DNA from: Cyanobacteria bacterium FACHB-63
GTDB lineage: Bacteria; Cyanobacteriota; Cyanobacteriia; Leptolyngbyales; Leptolyngbyaceae
Direction of reading: 5' to 3'
Length of the DNA: 64,000 nt
NCBI GenBank assembly: GCA_014695255.1
Contig: JACJNX010000099.1
Span: forward strand, 1 to 64,000
How positions within the stretch are numbered: position 1 is the stretch's first letter; every line of letters starts with the position of its first letter. Both the position numbers and the translations under genes were made by a program. Below are positions 52,588 to 61,921 of this stretch, one piece after another. The notes under the pieces are model-generated. The model did no database searches. It was given only the letters and a program-made list of their open reading frames with translations, and was not told the origin of the DNA.

Positions 52588-53622
52588 GTGAACCGTCGAG
52601 AACTTCTGAAACTATTGGGGCAGACATCAGGTGGCTTGATTGCAGCAAGTGTTTTGGGTGGCTGCCAAGCGAAATCGATGGATCTTTTATTTTCGATCGA
52701 TCCCACTGCGCCGCTCCCTGATCATCTGATTACGCCGCTTGGCGAGTTTTATGTGCAATCCTACGCGCTGGCATCTCAGGTCAACGCAGAAAAATGGCAG
52801 TTAAAGATTACAGGAGAAGTCGATCGACCGATCACGCTAACGATGCAAGATATTCTGAATGCACCGCAGGAAGAGTTTTACCTGACGATGGAATGTATCG
52901 GCAATCCGACGGGTGGGAATTTGATCGGAAATGCACGCTGGACAGGAACGTCGATCTTACCGTTTCTGAAACGATCGGGGGTGAAGTCAAGCGCGATCGA
53001 GTTTGCGATGAAGGGTGCGGATTGGTACGAAACAACGCTACCTGTGGCAGAAGTGATGCGCCCAGAGGTGCGATTGGTGCATCTGATGAACGGGGAACCG
53101 TTGACCGCGGCTCATGGCTATCCGGTGAGAATTTTGATTCCGGGGCATTTTGGGCAGAAGCAACCGAAATGGATTGTTGGGATTGAGGCGATCGCGAAAA
53201 CCAAAACCGGATTTTGGGAGAACCAAGGCTGGTCGAATACGGCTGAGATTCCAACTCATTCGCTGATGCGTCAGGTGCAAGAGTCGAGAGTGTGGAATAA
53301 GCGCCATCAGGTGACATTGAGCCGCGATAACTGGGAGAAAGGCGTAATGCTTGCGGGAGTGGCATTGGATCGATCAACTCCGATTCGATCGATTCAAATC
53401 AGCACTGATAATGGTTCCACCTGGCAAACTGCGGAGCAAAATCGCCCAGAATCGCCGCATGAGTGGACATTGTGGCGCTATTTATGGAAGCCTGCTCAAG
53501 CTGGAAAATATACCCTGTTAGCGCGAGCGGCTTCGGAGCGACAACAGCAAGCGATCGAGGACTCTAATGGAAAAGACGGTAGTTCTGGAATTCTGCGAAT
53601 TCAAACTACGCTGGAAGCCTAG
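52588..53622 (+). CDS. Sulfite-oxidase-like molybdopterin protein
   Basis: A 344-aa member of the SUOX family. The N-terminus MNRRELLKLLGQTSGGLIAASVLGGC combines a twin-arginine motif with a lipobox (Cys26), so it is probably a Tat-exported lipoprotein. The molybdopterin domain has FYLTMECIGNPTGG (Cys as Mo ligand), HGYPVRILIPGHFGQK and WIVGIEAI. A C-terminal dimerisation-type domain has RSIQISTDNGSTWQTAE and TLWRYLWKP. It is a periplasmic oxidoreductase of unknown substrate. The start is GTG 52588. Confidence 0.9.
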   Translation: MNRRELLKLLGQTSGGLIAASVLGGCQAKSMDLLFSIDPTAPLPDHLITPLGEFYVQSYALASQVNAEKWQLKITGEVDRPITLTMQDILNAPQEEFYLTMECIGNPTGGNLIGNARWTGTSILPFLKRSGVKSSAIEFAMKGADWYETTLPVAEVMRPEVRLVHLMNGEPLTAAHGYPVRILIPGHFGQKQPKWIVGIEAIAKTKTGFWENQGWSNTAEIPTHSLMRQVQESRVWNKRHQVTLSRDNWEKGVMLAGVALDRSTPIRSIQISTDNGSTWQTAEQNRPESPHEWTLWRYLWKPAQAGKYTLLARAASERQQQAIEDSNGKDGSSGILRIQTTLEA

Positions 53623-53628
53623 ACGGCA

Positions 53629-54393
53629 TCACGAGTTATTCGCCATGCGAGTCGTTCTAAACGTCACGTTTGAGCCTTCTTGCGTTTGCTCTAATACAAG
53701 CAGTGGCGTGGGTTTAGCATTTTGATCCCAGCGCATATTGGCAATTCTGCCTTGTACCGCAGGCTGCCAAGTTTCATTCTCATGCGTTGGACTGAGAAAG
53801 GTTTCAAAGCAGTCAATAATCTGATTAATCGTGACTGAAGTAGGTTGAGTTGGAAGCTTCAGAATCTTGATTTGAATGCGGAACAAAACTCTAGTCGATT
53901 GTGCTGTTTCACCTGTTTTGTACAGCACATCAAAGATTTCATCGATTTGGCGACCTGTGCTAGCAATGCCGATTTCTCCTTGGTTGGCTTGGGTCGGACG
54001 TAGGGCGACAGTGATTTTATCTTTGACGCGGATTTTAATTTGATTGACGATCGCAAAGTGAAACACTTCTTCCGCCATTCGCATCCGGAGATAATCGAGG
54101 TTAAATTCGCGAGAGTGAATCAGATCGGGGTTGCGCTCCATTTTGCCGATCGTTTCTACCGCGTATTTCAATTTCTTCTGATACTCGCGATTTTTGAGTA
54201 TCTCAAACTTCACTTGTTTTTTCAGCTTGCTAGCTTGAACTGTGGACAAGATTCCTAACACAACGAGCATCAAAAACAGCGCCCCCGAAGTTGTCATCCA
54301 AATGTTTGTCCCAGTTTGAATTTGTGGCTTAGGTGCGGGCTGAGTTTTGACAGCAGCTTGAGCAAGCAGGGGATAAGCGATCTGAGGTGACAT
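53629..54393 (-). CDS. Single-pass protein of unknown function
   Basis: A 254-aa protein with one membrane segment (IWMTTSGALFLMLVVLGILSTVQA, about 31-54), then a Lys-rich helix (KLKKQVKFEILKNREYQKKLKY). The large C-terminal domain includes FNLDYLRMRMAEEVFHFAIVNQIKIRVKDKITVALRPTQ and QVKIL-type strands ending NVTFRTTRMA. It looks cyanobacteria-specific. I see no catalytic motif. It is convergent with the sulfite-oxidase-like gene. Confidence 0.65.
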   Translation of the reverse strand: MSPQIAYPLLAQAAVKTQPAPKPQIQTGTNIWMTTSGALFLMLVVLGILSTVQASKLKKQVKFEILKNREYQKKLKYAVETIGKMERNPDLIHSREFNLDYLRMRMAEEVFHFAIVNQIKIRVKDKITVALRPTQANQGEIGIASTGRQIDEIFDVLYKTGETAQSTRVLFRIQIKILKLPTQPTSVTINQIIDCFETFLSPTHENETWQPAVQGRIANMRWDQNAKPTPLLVLEQTQEGSNVTFRTTRMANNS

Positions 54394-54505
54394 AGGACTT
54401 TTTCAGGGCGAGAATTGTCGGTTTCAGGGTGCCCAGAAAACAGAGTGAATATTTCAGTGTTTCTACAACATGGTTTCTACAACATGAAAGAATTAAGGAG
54501 TTAGT

Positions 54506-55276
54506 GTGAGGCAGTTAACGATGATTCCGCTGAGTAGCGCTCCTGATTTGCAGTCGATTCAATTCATTGCAACTGATATGGATGGAACGTTAACCATCAA
54601 TCAAAAATTTACGCCTCAACTGTTACAAGTCTTCGATCGACTGAATCAAGCTGGAATTGCGGTGCTGATTGTAACTGGGCGATCGGCGGGCTGGGTGAAT
54701 GGTTTAGTGAATTACCTACCGATCGTCGGGGCGATCGCCGAAAATGGCGGATTGTTTTACCAAGGTGAAACACAAGAATTGTTAGTCCCGATCGCGGATT
54801 TAAAGGCGCATCGTCAGAAGTTGGCAGGAATGTTTTTGGAACTACAATCGCAGTTTCCGCAAATTCAAGAATCCGGTGATAATGCGTTTCGTCTCACTGA
54901 TTGGACATTTGATGTTGCTGGATTGTCACTTTCGGATCTCAATCAATTAAATGCGCTTTGTCAAAGGAACGGCTTCGGGTTCACTTATAGCAATGTTCAG
55001 TGCCACATCAAATTACTGCAACAAGACAAAGCACAGGGATTATTGAAAGTTTTACGCGATCGATTTCCTCAGTACAACCTGAAGCAAATTGCAACCGTCG
55101 GCGATAGTCCAAACGATGAAAGCTTATTCGATTCGGCTCAATTTCCGATGTCGATCGGTGTTGCCAACATTCAGCACTATCAAACGCAGCTAAAGCACTT
55201 ACCAACCTACATTACAACGCAATCCGAAGGAATGGGATTTTGTGAATTCGCCGACGCAGTAATCTCGGTACACTGA
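54506..55276 (+). CDS. HAD-family (Cof-type) phosphatase
   Basis: A 256-aa HAD hydrolase: FIATDMDGTLT (motif I), VLIVTGR (II), the Cof-type cap (FQ.ENGG region), K in QQDKAQGL and VGDSPNDESLF (IV). AGGAG five bases before GTG 54506 supports that start; ATG 54521 is also possible. It is 29 bp upstream of the thioredoxin gene and may be co-transcribed. The substrate is a sugar phosphate or similar. Confidence 0.88.
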   Translation: MRQLTMIPLSSAPDLQSIQFIATDMDGTLTINQKFTPQLLQVFDRLNQAGIAVLIVTGRSAGWVNGLVNYLPIVGAIAENGGLFYQGETQELLVPIADLKAHRQKLAGMFLELQSQFPQIQESGDNAFRLTDWTFDVAGLSLSDLNQLNALCQRNGFGFTYSNVQCHIKLLQQDKAQGLLKVLRDRFPQYNLKQIATVGDSPNDESLFDSAQFPMSIGVANIQHYQTQLKHLPTYITTQSEGMGFCEFADAVISVH

Positions 55277-55305
55277 AAGAAGCAAGATAGGAACTCACAA
55301 ACGCT

Positions 55306-55866
55306 ATGGAATCTTCAACCCCGATCGCGGCTCGTGTCCGCAATTTTCTGATTGTGATTAGTGCGATCGTGCTTACTGTTGCGATGGTGCTTGGACTCCG
55401 CACCCAAACGACGGGCGTTTCGCTGAATGAAATGTCTGCTGCTGCTACACCTTTAGAGGTTGCCTTAGCCAACGGCAAACCCACGCTGATGGAGTTTTAC
55501 GCCAATTGGTGTACAAGCTGTCAGGCAATGGCTCCAGAACTAAAATCACTCAAAGATAGCTATGGTGATCGAGTGAATTTCGTGATGCTGAATGTGGATA
55601 ACGACAAGTGGCTCCCCGAAATTCTGCATTATCGCGTCGATGGTATTCCGCACTTTGTTTATATGGATCAAACAGGCAATGCGATCGCTCAAGCCATCGG
55701 TGAACAACCGAGATCGATCGTAGAAGAGAATTTGATTGCGTTATCGACGGGGACTGAACTTCCCCACGCCCAAAGTATCGGACAAACCTCGGCGTTTTCC
55801 TCATCTGTCAGCCCCACGCCGAGCGATCCACGCGGACACGGCGCTCAAGTAGTCGAGAAGTCCTAA
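55306..55866 (+). CDS. txlA: TxlA/HCF164-like membrane thioredoxin
   Basis: A 186-aa protein with an N-terminal membrane anchor (NFLIVISAIVLTVAMVLGL) and a thioredoxin domain with LMEFYANWCTSCQAMAPELK (active-site C-T-S-C) and VDGIPHFVYMD (cis-Pro). It matches TxlA/HCF164, which carries reducing power across the thylakoid membrane for cytochrome b6f and photosystem assembly. Its stop overlaps the convergent gene by 4 bp. Confidence 0.9.
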   Translation: MESSTPIAARVRNFLIVISAIVLTVAMVLGLRTQTTGVSLNEMSAAATPLEVALANGKPTLMEFYANWCTSCQAMAPELKSLKDSYGDRVNFVMLNVDNDKWLPEILHYRVDGIPHFVYMDQTGNAIAQAIGEQPRSIVEENLIALSTGTELPHAQSIGQTSAFSSSVSPTPSDPRGHGAQVVEKS

Positions 55867-56399
55867 CGCCATTTGACCGAACAACCAACTGGATCAGTCG
55901 AAGTGGGCGCGATCGTTTGCTCAGCTAATAGAGCAGCGATCGCGTTTTTTAAGTACGTTGTTTTTACCGCGCTTGGATTTTGAGCATTGTCATCGATCGC
56001 GCCAGCATACCGGATAATTCCTTGGCGATCGAGGAGAAAAACATGCGGGGTTTTGGTTGCATTAAATGCGTGTGCCACATCTTGATTCATGTCCCGCAGG
56101 TACAAAAAGTTCAATTTCTGCTCAACAGCAAAAGTCTTCATTTGATCGAAGCTGTCTTCGGGAAATTGCTGTTCATCGTTTGGATTGATGCCGATTAGCG
56201 TAACTCCTTCAGATTCGATTTCAGCTTGCAGCGTTTTTAGACGATCGAGATAGAGTTTCACATATGGACAGTGATTGCACATGAATACAACGATAATTGC
56301 TGAGGTGCGATCGAGATAGCGGGCTAAATGATGAACGGCTCCGTCTGTACCAGGAAGCTCAAAGTCTGGTGCATATTGACCGATAAGTGAACTATTCAT
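55863..56399 (-). CDS. Thioredoxin-fold (AhpC/TSA-type) protein
   Basis: A 178-aa protein: GQYAPDFELPGTDGAVHHLARYLD, IIVVFMCNHCPYVKLYLDRL, GINPNDEQQFPEDSFDQMKTF and TPHVFLLDRQGIIRYAGAIDD. It is the cytosolic thiol-redoxin family with a C-N-H-C active site (two Cys). It is probably a thiol-disulfide or peroxide-reducing enzyme, and is tail-to-tail with txlA. Confidence 0.85.
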   Translation of the reverse strand: MNSSLIGQYAPDFELPGTDGAVHHLARYLDRTSAIIVVFMCNHCPYVKLYLDRLKTLQAEIESEGVTLIGINPNDEQQFPEDSFDQMKTFAVEQKLNFLYLRDMNQDVAHAFNATKTPHVFLLDRQGIIRYAGAIDDNAQNPSAVKTTYLKNAIAALLAEQTIAPTSTDPVGCSVKWR

Positions 56400-56506
56400 A
56401 AAGCATTGAGCAAATTAAGCGTTTTATCTTTCAAGTTATAGACCAGCCTTGCCGAAAACTAACACTCTGAGTAGAGAGACGCTCTAAATAGAACGTCCCC
56501 CGATGA

Positions 56507-56908
56507 TTAATTATTTACGATCGCAACACAATCAATTTCAACCAGCAAATCTTTAGGCAACCGTGCGACTTCCACACAAATTCGAGCAGGCGCACTTTCT
56601 TCCTCAAAATACTTGGCATACACCGCATTCATTGCTGCAAAATCATTGATATCTTTCAAAAACACGGTCGTCTTCACCACATTTGCCATCGACGAACCCG
56701 CTGCTTCGAGAATTGCCTTCATGCTGGTGAGCGCTCGATCGGTTTGCGCCACAATATCACCTGCACCGACAATCTCACCCGTTCTAGGATCAAGCGAGAT
56801 TTGCCCCGCGATAAAGACTAATCCTTGAGCGACGATCGCTTGATTGTAAGGCCCGACCGGAGCCGGAGCCGCATCAGTCTGAATTACTTTCTTCACTGGT
56901 TTGTTCAT
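56507..56908 (-). CDS. ridA: RidA (YjgF) enamine/imine deaminase
   Basis: A 133-aa Rid[88 protein letters not shown] (Arg105-type and Glu site present). It hydrolyses reactive enamine/imine intermediates of amino acid metabolism. It overlaps the upstream Nudix gene by 4 bp (ATGA). Confidence 0.95.
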   Translation of the reverse strand: MNKPVKKVIQTDAAPAPVGPYNQAIVAQGLVFIAGQISLDPRTGEIVGAGDIVAQTDRALTSMKAILEAAGSSMANVVKTTVFLKDINDFAAMNAVYAKYFEEESAPARICVEVARLPKDLLVEIDCVAIVNN

Positions 56909-57336
56909 AGGGGCTTTGGGCGCATTCCATAATTTCTGTACTGTAAATAATCGTGCAAAATGCGATCGTGATCAAAACATAAATTTGGTGGAATCTCCCA
57001 AATGTTGATTACGCGCACGTTTTTCGCATCGTCTCCTGCTTTGGGATCGCCTTTAGCAGTCGCAATATAAGCAACGCTCATCGTATGTTGGCGCTCGTCA
57101 CGATCGGGATCAGAATACACACCCAGCAGATCCACCAGTTCGATTTCGAGTCCGGTTTCCTCGATCGCTTCGTGGTGTGCCGTCGTTTCAGCCGAATTGC
57201 CGTAATCGATAAATCCACCTGGAATTGCCCAACCATGCGGGGGATTAAGGCGTTCGATCAGGACGATCGGGCGATGAGGACGATCAATTAATTCGATGAT
57301 GATGTCCACGGTGGGAGCGGGATTGCGATGAGCCAT
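56905..57336 (-). CDS. Nudix hydrolase
   Basis: A 143-aa Nudix protein: [27 protein letters not shown], then [54 protein letters not shown]. The Nudix box G-x5-E-x7-R-E-U-x-E-E-x-G-U is altered: Asn replaces the first Glu and His replaces Arg, though the metal-binding E..EE is kept. It may be an ADP-ribose or similar pyrophosphatase. It is coupled to ridA. Its 3' region has a damaged paralogue at 59763-59830. Confidence 0.88.
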   Translation of the reverse strand: MAHRNPAPTVDIIIELIDRPHRPIVLIERLNPPHGWAIPGGFIDYGNSAETTAHHEAIEETGLEIELVDLLGVYSDPDRDERQHTMSVAYIATAKGDPKAGDDAKNVRVINIWEIPPNLCFDHDRILHDYLQYRNYGMRPKPL

Positions 57337-57401
57337 AGAAAGTTTACGTTTTCCGAATAAATCTTGATTCTTCTTTCGGCAGAGATTGCGCTTTTCGCTC
57401 T

Positions 57402-58958
57402 ATGTTACAGTTCCAACAGCCTTTTCCTCGCGTTGATTTTATGTCTTTGAAACGATCGAGCGGCGTTTTGCTGCATCCCACCTGCTTCCCTGGTCGATTT
57501 GGTATTGGTGAGCTTGGAGCTGAAGCCCATCGCTTTATTGAATTCTTGGTGCAGAGCGGTCAGCAGTATTGGCAAGTATTGCCACTTGGACCGACAGGCT
57601 ATGGAAATTCACCGTATGCGTCGTATTCATCAATGGCGGGAAATCCGTTGTTGATTAGCCTAGAAGCGCTGCGCGATCGTGGATTATTAGAAGAATCAGA
57701 CTTTGCCAATCTGCCGGAGTTCTGGGAGAACGGGACAGATTACGATCGCGTCTATGCGACGAAAGCTCCCTTGTGGCGTAAGGCTTGTGAAGCATTCAAG
57801 CATCGTGAATCTGAGCAGCGAGAGTTTGCAGAGTTCTGTACTCGAAAAGCCTACTGGCTCGAAGATTATGCGCTGTTTATGGCGCTGAAAGAAGAAAGCG
57901 GTGGGAAAAGCTGGTACGAGTGGGAACCGGAACTGATGCGGTTTAAACCGGAAGCGATCGGACACGCTCAAGAACGCTTACAAGGCGAGATTTTCTACCA
58001 AAAATACCTCCAGTTCGAGTTTTTCCGGCAGTGGATTAAGCTCAAACAACATGCGAATGACAATGGAATTCAGATCATTGGAGATATTCCCATCTATGTC
58101 GCGCATGATAGTGCGGATGTGTGGGCAAACTCACAAAACTTCAGGCTTGATCCTGAAACGGGTCATCCTGAGCTGATGGCGGGTGTTCCACCGGACTACT
58201 TTAGTGCGACTGGACAGCTTTGGGGCAATCCTATCTATGATTGGGAGTACCTTGAAAAGACTGACTTCAAGTGGTGGGTGCAGCGCTTTGAAGCCATGTT
58301 AGATTTAGTCGATTGGATTCGGATTGATCATTTCCGCGGCTTTCAAGCTTACTGGGCAGTGCCGCAAGGTGAAGAAACCGCAATGAATGGAAACTGGGTT
58401 GAAGCACCCGGAGAGTTGTTTTTTCAGATGCTCGATCGCAAGTTAGGGAAGCTGCCCATCTTAGCTGAAGACCTGGGTGTGATCACTCACGAAGTCGAAG
58501 AACTGAGAGATAAGTTTGAGTTTCCAGGCATGAAGATCCTTCACTTTGCCTTTGGATCTGAGTCGGATAATCCCTATCTGCCGTTTAACTATCCGCATAA
58601 CTGTCTTGTTTACACGGGAACGCACGATAACGATACAACGATCGGGTGGTATGAACAGCTTGCAGACTATGAGCGCGATAACTTATTGAACTATCTTGGC
58701 TGCATTAGTCATCAAGGCATTCACTGGGATTTGATTCGCGTGGCAATGAGTTCAGTTGCCGTACTCTCTATCATTCCACTGCAAGATCTGATGGGCTTAG
58801 GAACGGATGCCCGGATGAATGCACCCGGAAAGGCAGAAGGCAATTGGGGCTGGCGGTATCGATCGGAGATGCTGAGCAATGAGATTCGCGATCGATTTGC
58901 AAGCTTGACGCATCTATTGGGACGCGCTCCACAGAGGCACAAGGATCAATTCGATTGA
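57402..58958 (+). CDS. malQ: 4-alpha-glucanotransferase (amylomaltase)
   Basis: A 518-aa GH77 enzyme that transfers alpha-1,4-glucan chains in glycogen metabolism. It has SSGVLLHPTCFPGRFGIGELG, QVLPLGPTGYGNSPYASYSS, IIGDIPIYV, IRIDHFRGF (nucleophile Asp), LAEDLGVI (acid/base Glu) and YTGTHDNDTTIGW (third Asp). ATG 57441 is an alternative start giving MSLKRSSG. The 3' end overlaps the convergent Uma2 gene by 13 bp. Confidence 0.95.
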   Translation: MLQFQQPFPRVDFMSLKRSSGVLLHPTCFPGRFGIGELGAEAHRFIEFLVQSGQQYWQVLPLGPTGYGNSPYASYSSMAGNPLLISLEALRDRGLLEESDFANLPEFWENGTDYDRVYATKAPLWRKACEAFKHRESEQREFAEFCTRKAYWLEDYALFMALKEESGGKSWYEWEPELMRFKPEAIGHAQERLQGEIFYQKYLQFEFFRQWIKLKQHANDNGIQIIGDIPIYVAHDSADVWANSQNFRLDPETGHPELMAGVPPDYFSATGQLWGNPIYDWEYLEKTDFKWWVQRFEAMLDLVDWIRIDHFRGFQAYWAVPQGEETAMNGNWVEAPGELFFQMLDRKLGKLPILAEDLGVITHEVEELRDKFEFPGMKILHFAFGSESDNPYLPFNYPHNCLVYTGTHDNDTTIGWYEQLADYERDNLLNYLGCISHQGIHWDLIRVAMSSVAVLSIIPLQDLMGLGTDARMNAPGKAEGNWGWRYRSEMLSNEIRDRFASLTHLLGRAPQRHKDQFD

Positions 58959-59593
58959 AATTGTTTGAGCAACCACGTACTGACTTTGCCGTGATTCATT
59001 TCGCGACTCAATCGAAACGCTTCTTCTAACACCGCAATCTCGAGCCCTGCTAGCACTTGAGATTGCGTGATTTTGTAGCTGCCTTGATTTGCGATCGCAA
59101 ACGCTAACACGCTCATTTTCTGCACATCCACAATCCAATACTCTCGAACTCCTAAAGCCTCATACAACAACCGCTTATCCCCTTTATCATCAGACAGCGA
59201 AGAATCCGCTACTTCAATTACTAAATCCGGTGGCGGATAGATATCTAAATCAATAATCTTCGCTTCCCAAGGAATTGCATCGACATTTGCACCGACATAA
59301 AAAGAAGCATCTGGCTGAACTTCGAGAGAGCCAGTCTTACGATAGGTACAGTTATCATGGACATCGATATCAAGTTCTAGCACTCCAGCAACGAGAAAAA
59401 TGAATCCAATAACAACACCATGATCACGTGAATGTGGGTTTCCGAGTGCTGCCATTGATTCAATCCTCATTTGTCCATTGTGATAGTAAGCCTTGACTTG
59501 TCCATTGCTTGGATCATTCGAGGCTTGGACAAATTCTTCCCAGGTCGCAGAAATCCAGGTATCGGCGGGCACTGGCGTTTTTAGCTGGCTCAT
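58946..59593 (-). CDS. Uma2 family protein (third copy)
   Basis: A 215-aa Uma2/DUF820 protein: TWISATWEEFVQASNDP, HNGQMRIESMAALGNPHSRDHG, VQPDASFYVGANV (PD), LVIEVADSSLSDDKGDKRLLYEALGVREYWIVDV. It is clearly of the same subfamily as the copy at 6592 (shared TW.(S/A)ATWE(D/E)F and SLSDD..(D/Q)KRLLYE.LGV(R/Q)EYW), so the two are paralogues about 52 kb apart. Confidence 0.85.
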   Translation of the reverse strand: MSQLKTPVPADTWISATWEEFVQASNDPSNGQVKAYYHNGQMRIESMAALGNPHSRDHGVVIGFIFLVAGVLELDIDVHDNCTYRKTGSLEVQPDASFYVGANVDAIPWEAKIIDLDIYPPPDLVIEVADSSLSDDKGDKRLLYEALGVREYWIVDVQKMSVLAFAIANQGSYKITQSQVLAGLEIAVLEEAFRLSREMNHGKVSTWLLKQFQSN

Positions 59594-59762
59594 AAACGGT
59601 TCACGATCTCGATGCTGTTATTGTAGTTCAGAGGCTTGATTGGTTGATTGCACTTTTCTGCACGACCTAACTTCGAGAACGATCGGGCAAATCCCAACGA
59701 GCACCAAGATTGGATCATTTCTGGCAACCCTCTCACACCAATGTATTACTAATGGATTACTG

Positions 59763-59830
59763 TTGAGCACCGGGACATTCTTCACATCGTCTCCCGCTTT
59801 GGGTCGCCTGTAGCCGCCGCAATGTAATAG
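59763..59830 (-). pseudogene. Nudix gene remnant fused to the gdhA 3' end
   Basis: The segment matches the part of the Nudix gene around 57005-57072 base for base over most of its length, with one base missing. Read in the Nudix frame it would give [19 protein letters not shown], close to [19 protein letters not shown] of the intact gene. The single-base loss shifts the frame, so the glutamate dehydrogenase frame reads IAAATGDPK and then ends RETM-stop. The two loci are about 2.7 kb apart. Confidence 0.8.
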
Positions 59831-61095
59831 TTGCGAGTCCCTTTGGCATCGAGGGCTTCTCCCAGTCGTCGCAGTGCATGAACATAAGCAGCCGTACGGA
59901 CGGGAATCGATAGTTCCTGCGCGATCGACCAAATGCGCTCTGTTTCCTCAACCATCTTGCGCTGAAGCGTTTGATTCACTTCGCCTAATGTCCAATACAA
60001 GCCATTACGGTTCTGTACCCATTCAAAATAGCTGACAGTTACACCGCCCGCATTGACTAGAATATCTGGAAACACATAAATTCCCTTCTGCTCTAAAATG
60101 GCATCGGCAGCAGAGGTAGTCGGGCCATTCGCAAGCTCAAAGATTAGCTTTGCTTTGATGCGGTTAGCATTTGCTTCAGTGATTTGATTTTCTAACGCAG
60201 CAGGCAACAGCACATCGACATCTAGTTCAAGGAGTTCCTCGTTGGTGATGCGATCGTGTTCAGTCACTGTGCAGACGCTACCTTCACAGTACACCGCTTG
60301 CAGAGCGCGAGTTTCATTTTTATGTTGACGAACACTTGGGATGTCTAGCCCAGCTTCGGAATAAATTGCACCTTTAGAATCGCTGACTGCAACCACTTTA
60401 TATCCAGACCGATGCAGTAATTCTGCGATCGTCGCTCCCGCATTCCCAAATCCTTGCACTGCGATCGTGGTGTCCTGGGGCTTTCTGTCAAACTTGGGTA
60501 ACATTGCCTCGATCACAAACAACGCTCCCATTGCCGTTGCTGTATCTCGTCCCAAGCTGCCTCCCATCGCGATCGGCTTTCCAGTGACAACGCCCGGAGT
60601 ATTCTGCCGCCGAATGATGCTGTACTGATCCATCATCCAGCCCATTATCATTGCATTCGTGTAAACATCGGGAGCCAGAATATCTACATCCGGCCCAATA
60701 AAGTCGGCGATCGCGTCAATATATCCCCGGCTCAAGCGCTCTAGCTCAAGCCGCGATAAGGCTTTTGGATTAACCGTAATGCCACCCTTCGCCCCGCCAA
60801 ACGGCAAATTGAGCACCGCGCATTTGAACGTCATCCAAAACGCCAGCGATTGCACCTCATCCAGCGTCACATTCGGGTGATACCGCACCCCTCCTTTACC
60901 CGCGCCCCGTGAATCGTCATACCGCACCCGATAGCCCTGAAACACTTTCAGCGAACCGTCATCCATTCGCACCGGGATCGACACTGAAAGCGATGCCTTT
61001 GCGGATTTCAAAGACTCGATCGCATCCTCTGAAAGCGAGGTGTACTTTAATGCCTGCTGTAATCGTTGTGAAGCGTCTGATAAAAGGGAAGACAT
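59782..61095 (-). CDS. gdhA: Glutamate dehydrogenase with an altered C-terminus
   Basis: A 437-aa Glu/Leu/Phe/Val dehydrogenase: RVRYDDSRGAGKGGVRYHP, FGGAKGGI (catalytic Lys), APDVYTNAMIMGWMMDQYS, VAVQGFGNAGATIA (NAD(P) site), LLPAALENQI, ELANGPTT and VNAGGVTVSYFEWVQN. It interconverts glutamate and 2-oxoglutarate plus ammonia. The body is complete to ALDAKGTRNYY. The last 14 or so residues come from the fused Nudix remnant and replace the native end, which is usually variable, so activity may be unaffected. Confidence 0.9.
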   Translation of the reverse strand: MSSLLSDASQRLQQALKYTSLSEDAIESLKSAKASLSVSIPVRMDDGSLKVFQGYRVRYDDSRGAGKGGVRYHPNVTLDEVQSLAFWMTFKCAVLNLPFGGAKGGITVNPKALSRLELERLSRGYIDAIADFIGPDVDILAPDVYTNAMIMGWMMDQYSIIRRQNTPGVVTGKPIAMGGSLGRDTATAMGALFVIEAMLPKFDRKPQDTTIAVQGFGNAGATIAELLHRSGYKVVAVSDSKGAIYSEAGLDIPSVRQHKNETRALQAVYCEGSVCTVTEHDRITNEELLELDVDVLLPAALENQITEANANRIKAKLIFELANGPTTSAADAILEQKGIYVFPDILVNAGGVTVSYFEWVQNRNGLYWTLGEVNQTLQRKMVEETERIWSIAQELSIPVRTAAYVHALRRLGEALDAKGTRNYYIAAATGDPKRETM

Positions 61096-61222
61096 AACCC
61101 ATTTCGATGAAAGGCTGTTGTCACCCTATCAAGCTTTGGTATTCCTCAAAACAGTTTCTACGCAGAAATTAACCATGCAGCCTAACATCGCAGGGGATCA
61201 TCCTATTACACCGTTGGAATGC

Positions 61223-61921
61223 TTAGAGACGCTGTAGCAAACTTAGTCCGTGAGTATCTGTTCCGCAAGAACTCAGCAAATCAAACTGAGTCTTGAGCAG
61301 CGTTACCCGCTCTGTCTCCTTAGGGCTAGACTTCCAAGGCTTCGGATTGTTATAGGCGTAAAACGTTTCTACCCCATCAATCCCCACCATTGCTGCGGCT
61401 GGAATTAATTCATCTACCGATCGACGATATCGCGCTGGATGCGCCAACACTGCAATTCCGCCTGCTTGATGAATGGCGCTTACCACTTGTGCCGCTTGAG
61501 CGCGTTCTCCTTGCGGTGCGCTGCCTTGTAGATAAGATGCGATCGCGCCATGCCCTGGATTGAACGCGAATCCTAGAATGTGTACCTCAGTTTCAAGCAA
61601 TCTAGAGGTGATCTCAGTTCCCGTCCATAGATGCGGAATTGTGGCATCGCTTCGATGTGCTTCTAGATAGCGCTGTGCCGTTTTATACCCGCTGATTTGG
61701 TGGTGATCTGTGATGGCAAATCCTTTGAGCGATAGATCGATCGCCTGTTGTGCTAGCACTTCGGGATGTAGCTGTCCATCCGAGTGCGTCGTGTGCATGT
61801 GGAAGTTGTAGGTGAGCGGGCAACTTTCAGCCGTTAGCGATGCGAAAACCTCTCGTAGCGCTACCGCATCTTGTACGGCTGGTGTCGCGACCCTCGAACT
61901 GGAAGCAAGATTAGCAGCCAT
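61223..61921 (-). CDS. PHP-domain phosphoesterase
   Basis: A 232-aa PHP protein. It shows YNFHMHTTHSDGQLHPEVLAQQAIDLSLKGFAITDHHQI, WTGTEIT, VHILGFAFNPGH, GGIAVLAHPARY and SSCGTDTHG, all metal-site motifs of the family. It is probably a soluble phosphoesterase, for example on 3'-5' nucleotides or histidinol phosphate-like substrates; specificity is unknown. Confidence 0.88.
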   Translation of the reverse strand: MAANLASSSRVATPAVQDAVALREVFASLTAESCPLTYNFHMHTTHSDGQLHPEVLAQQAIDLSLKGFAITDHHQISGYKTAQRYLEAHRSDATIPHLWTGTEITSRLLETEVHILGFAFNPGHGAIASYLQGSAPQGERAQAAQVVSAIHQAGGIAVLAHPARYRRSVDELIPAAAMVGIDGVETFYAYNNPKPWKSSPKETERVTLLKTQFDLLSSCGTDTHGLSLLQRL

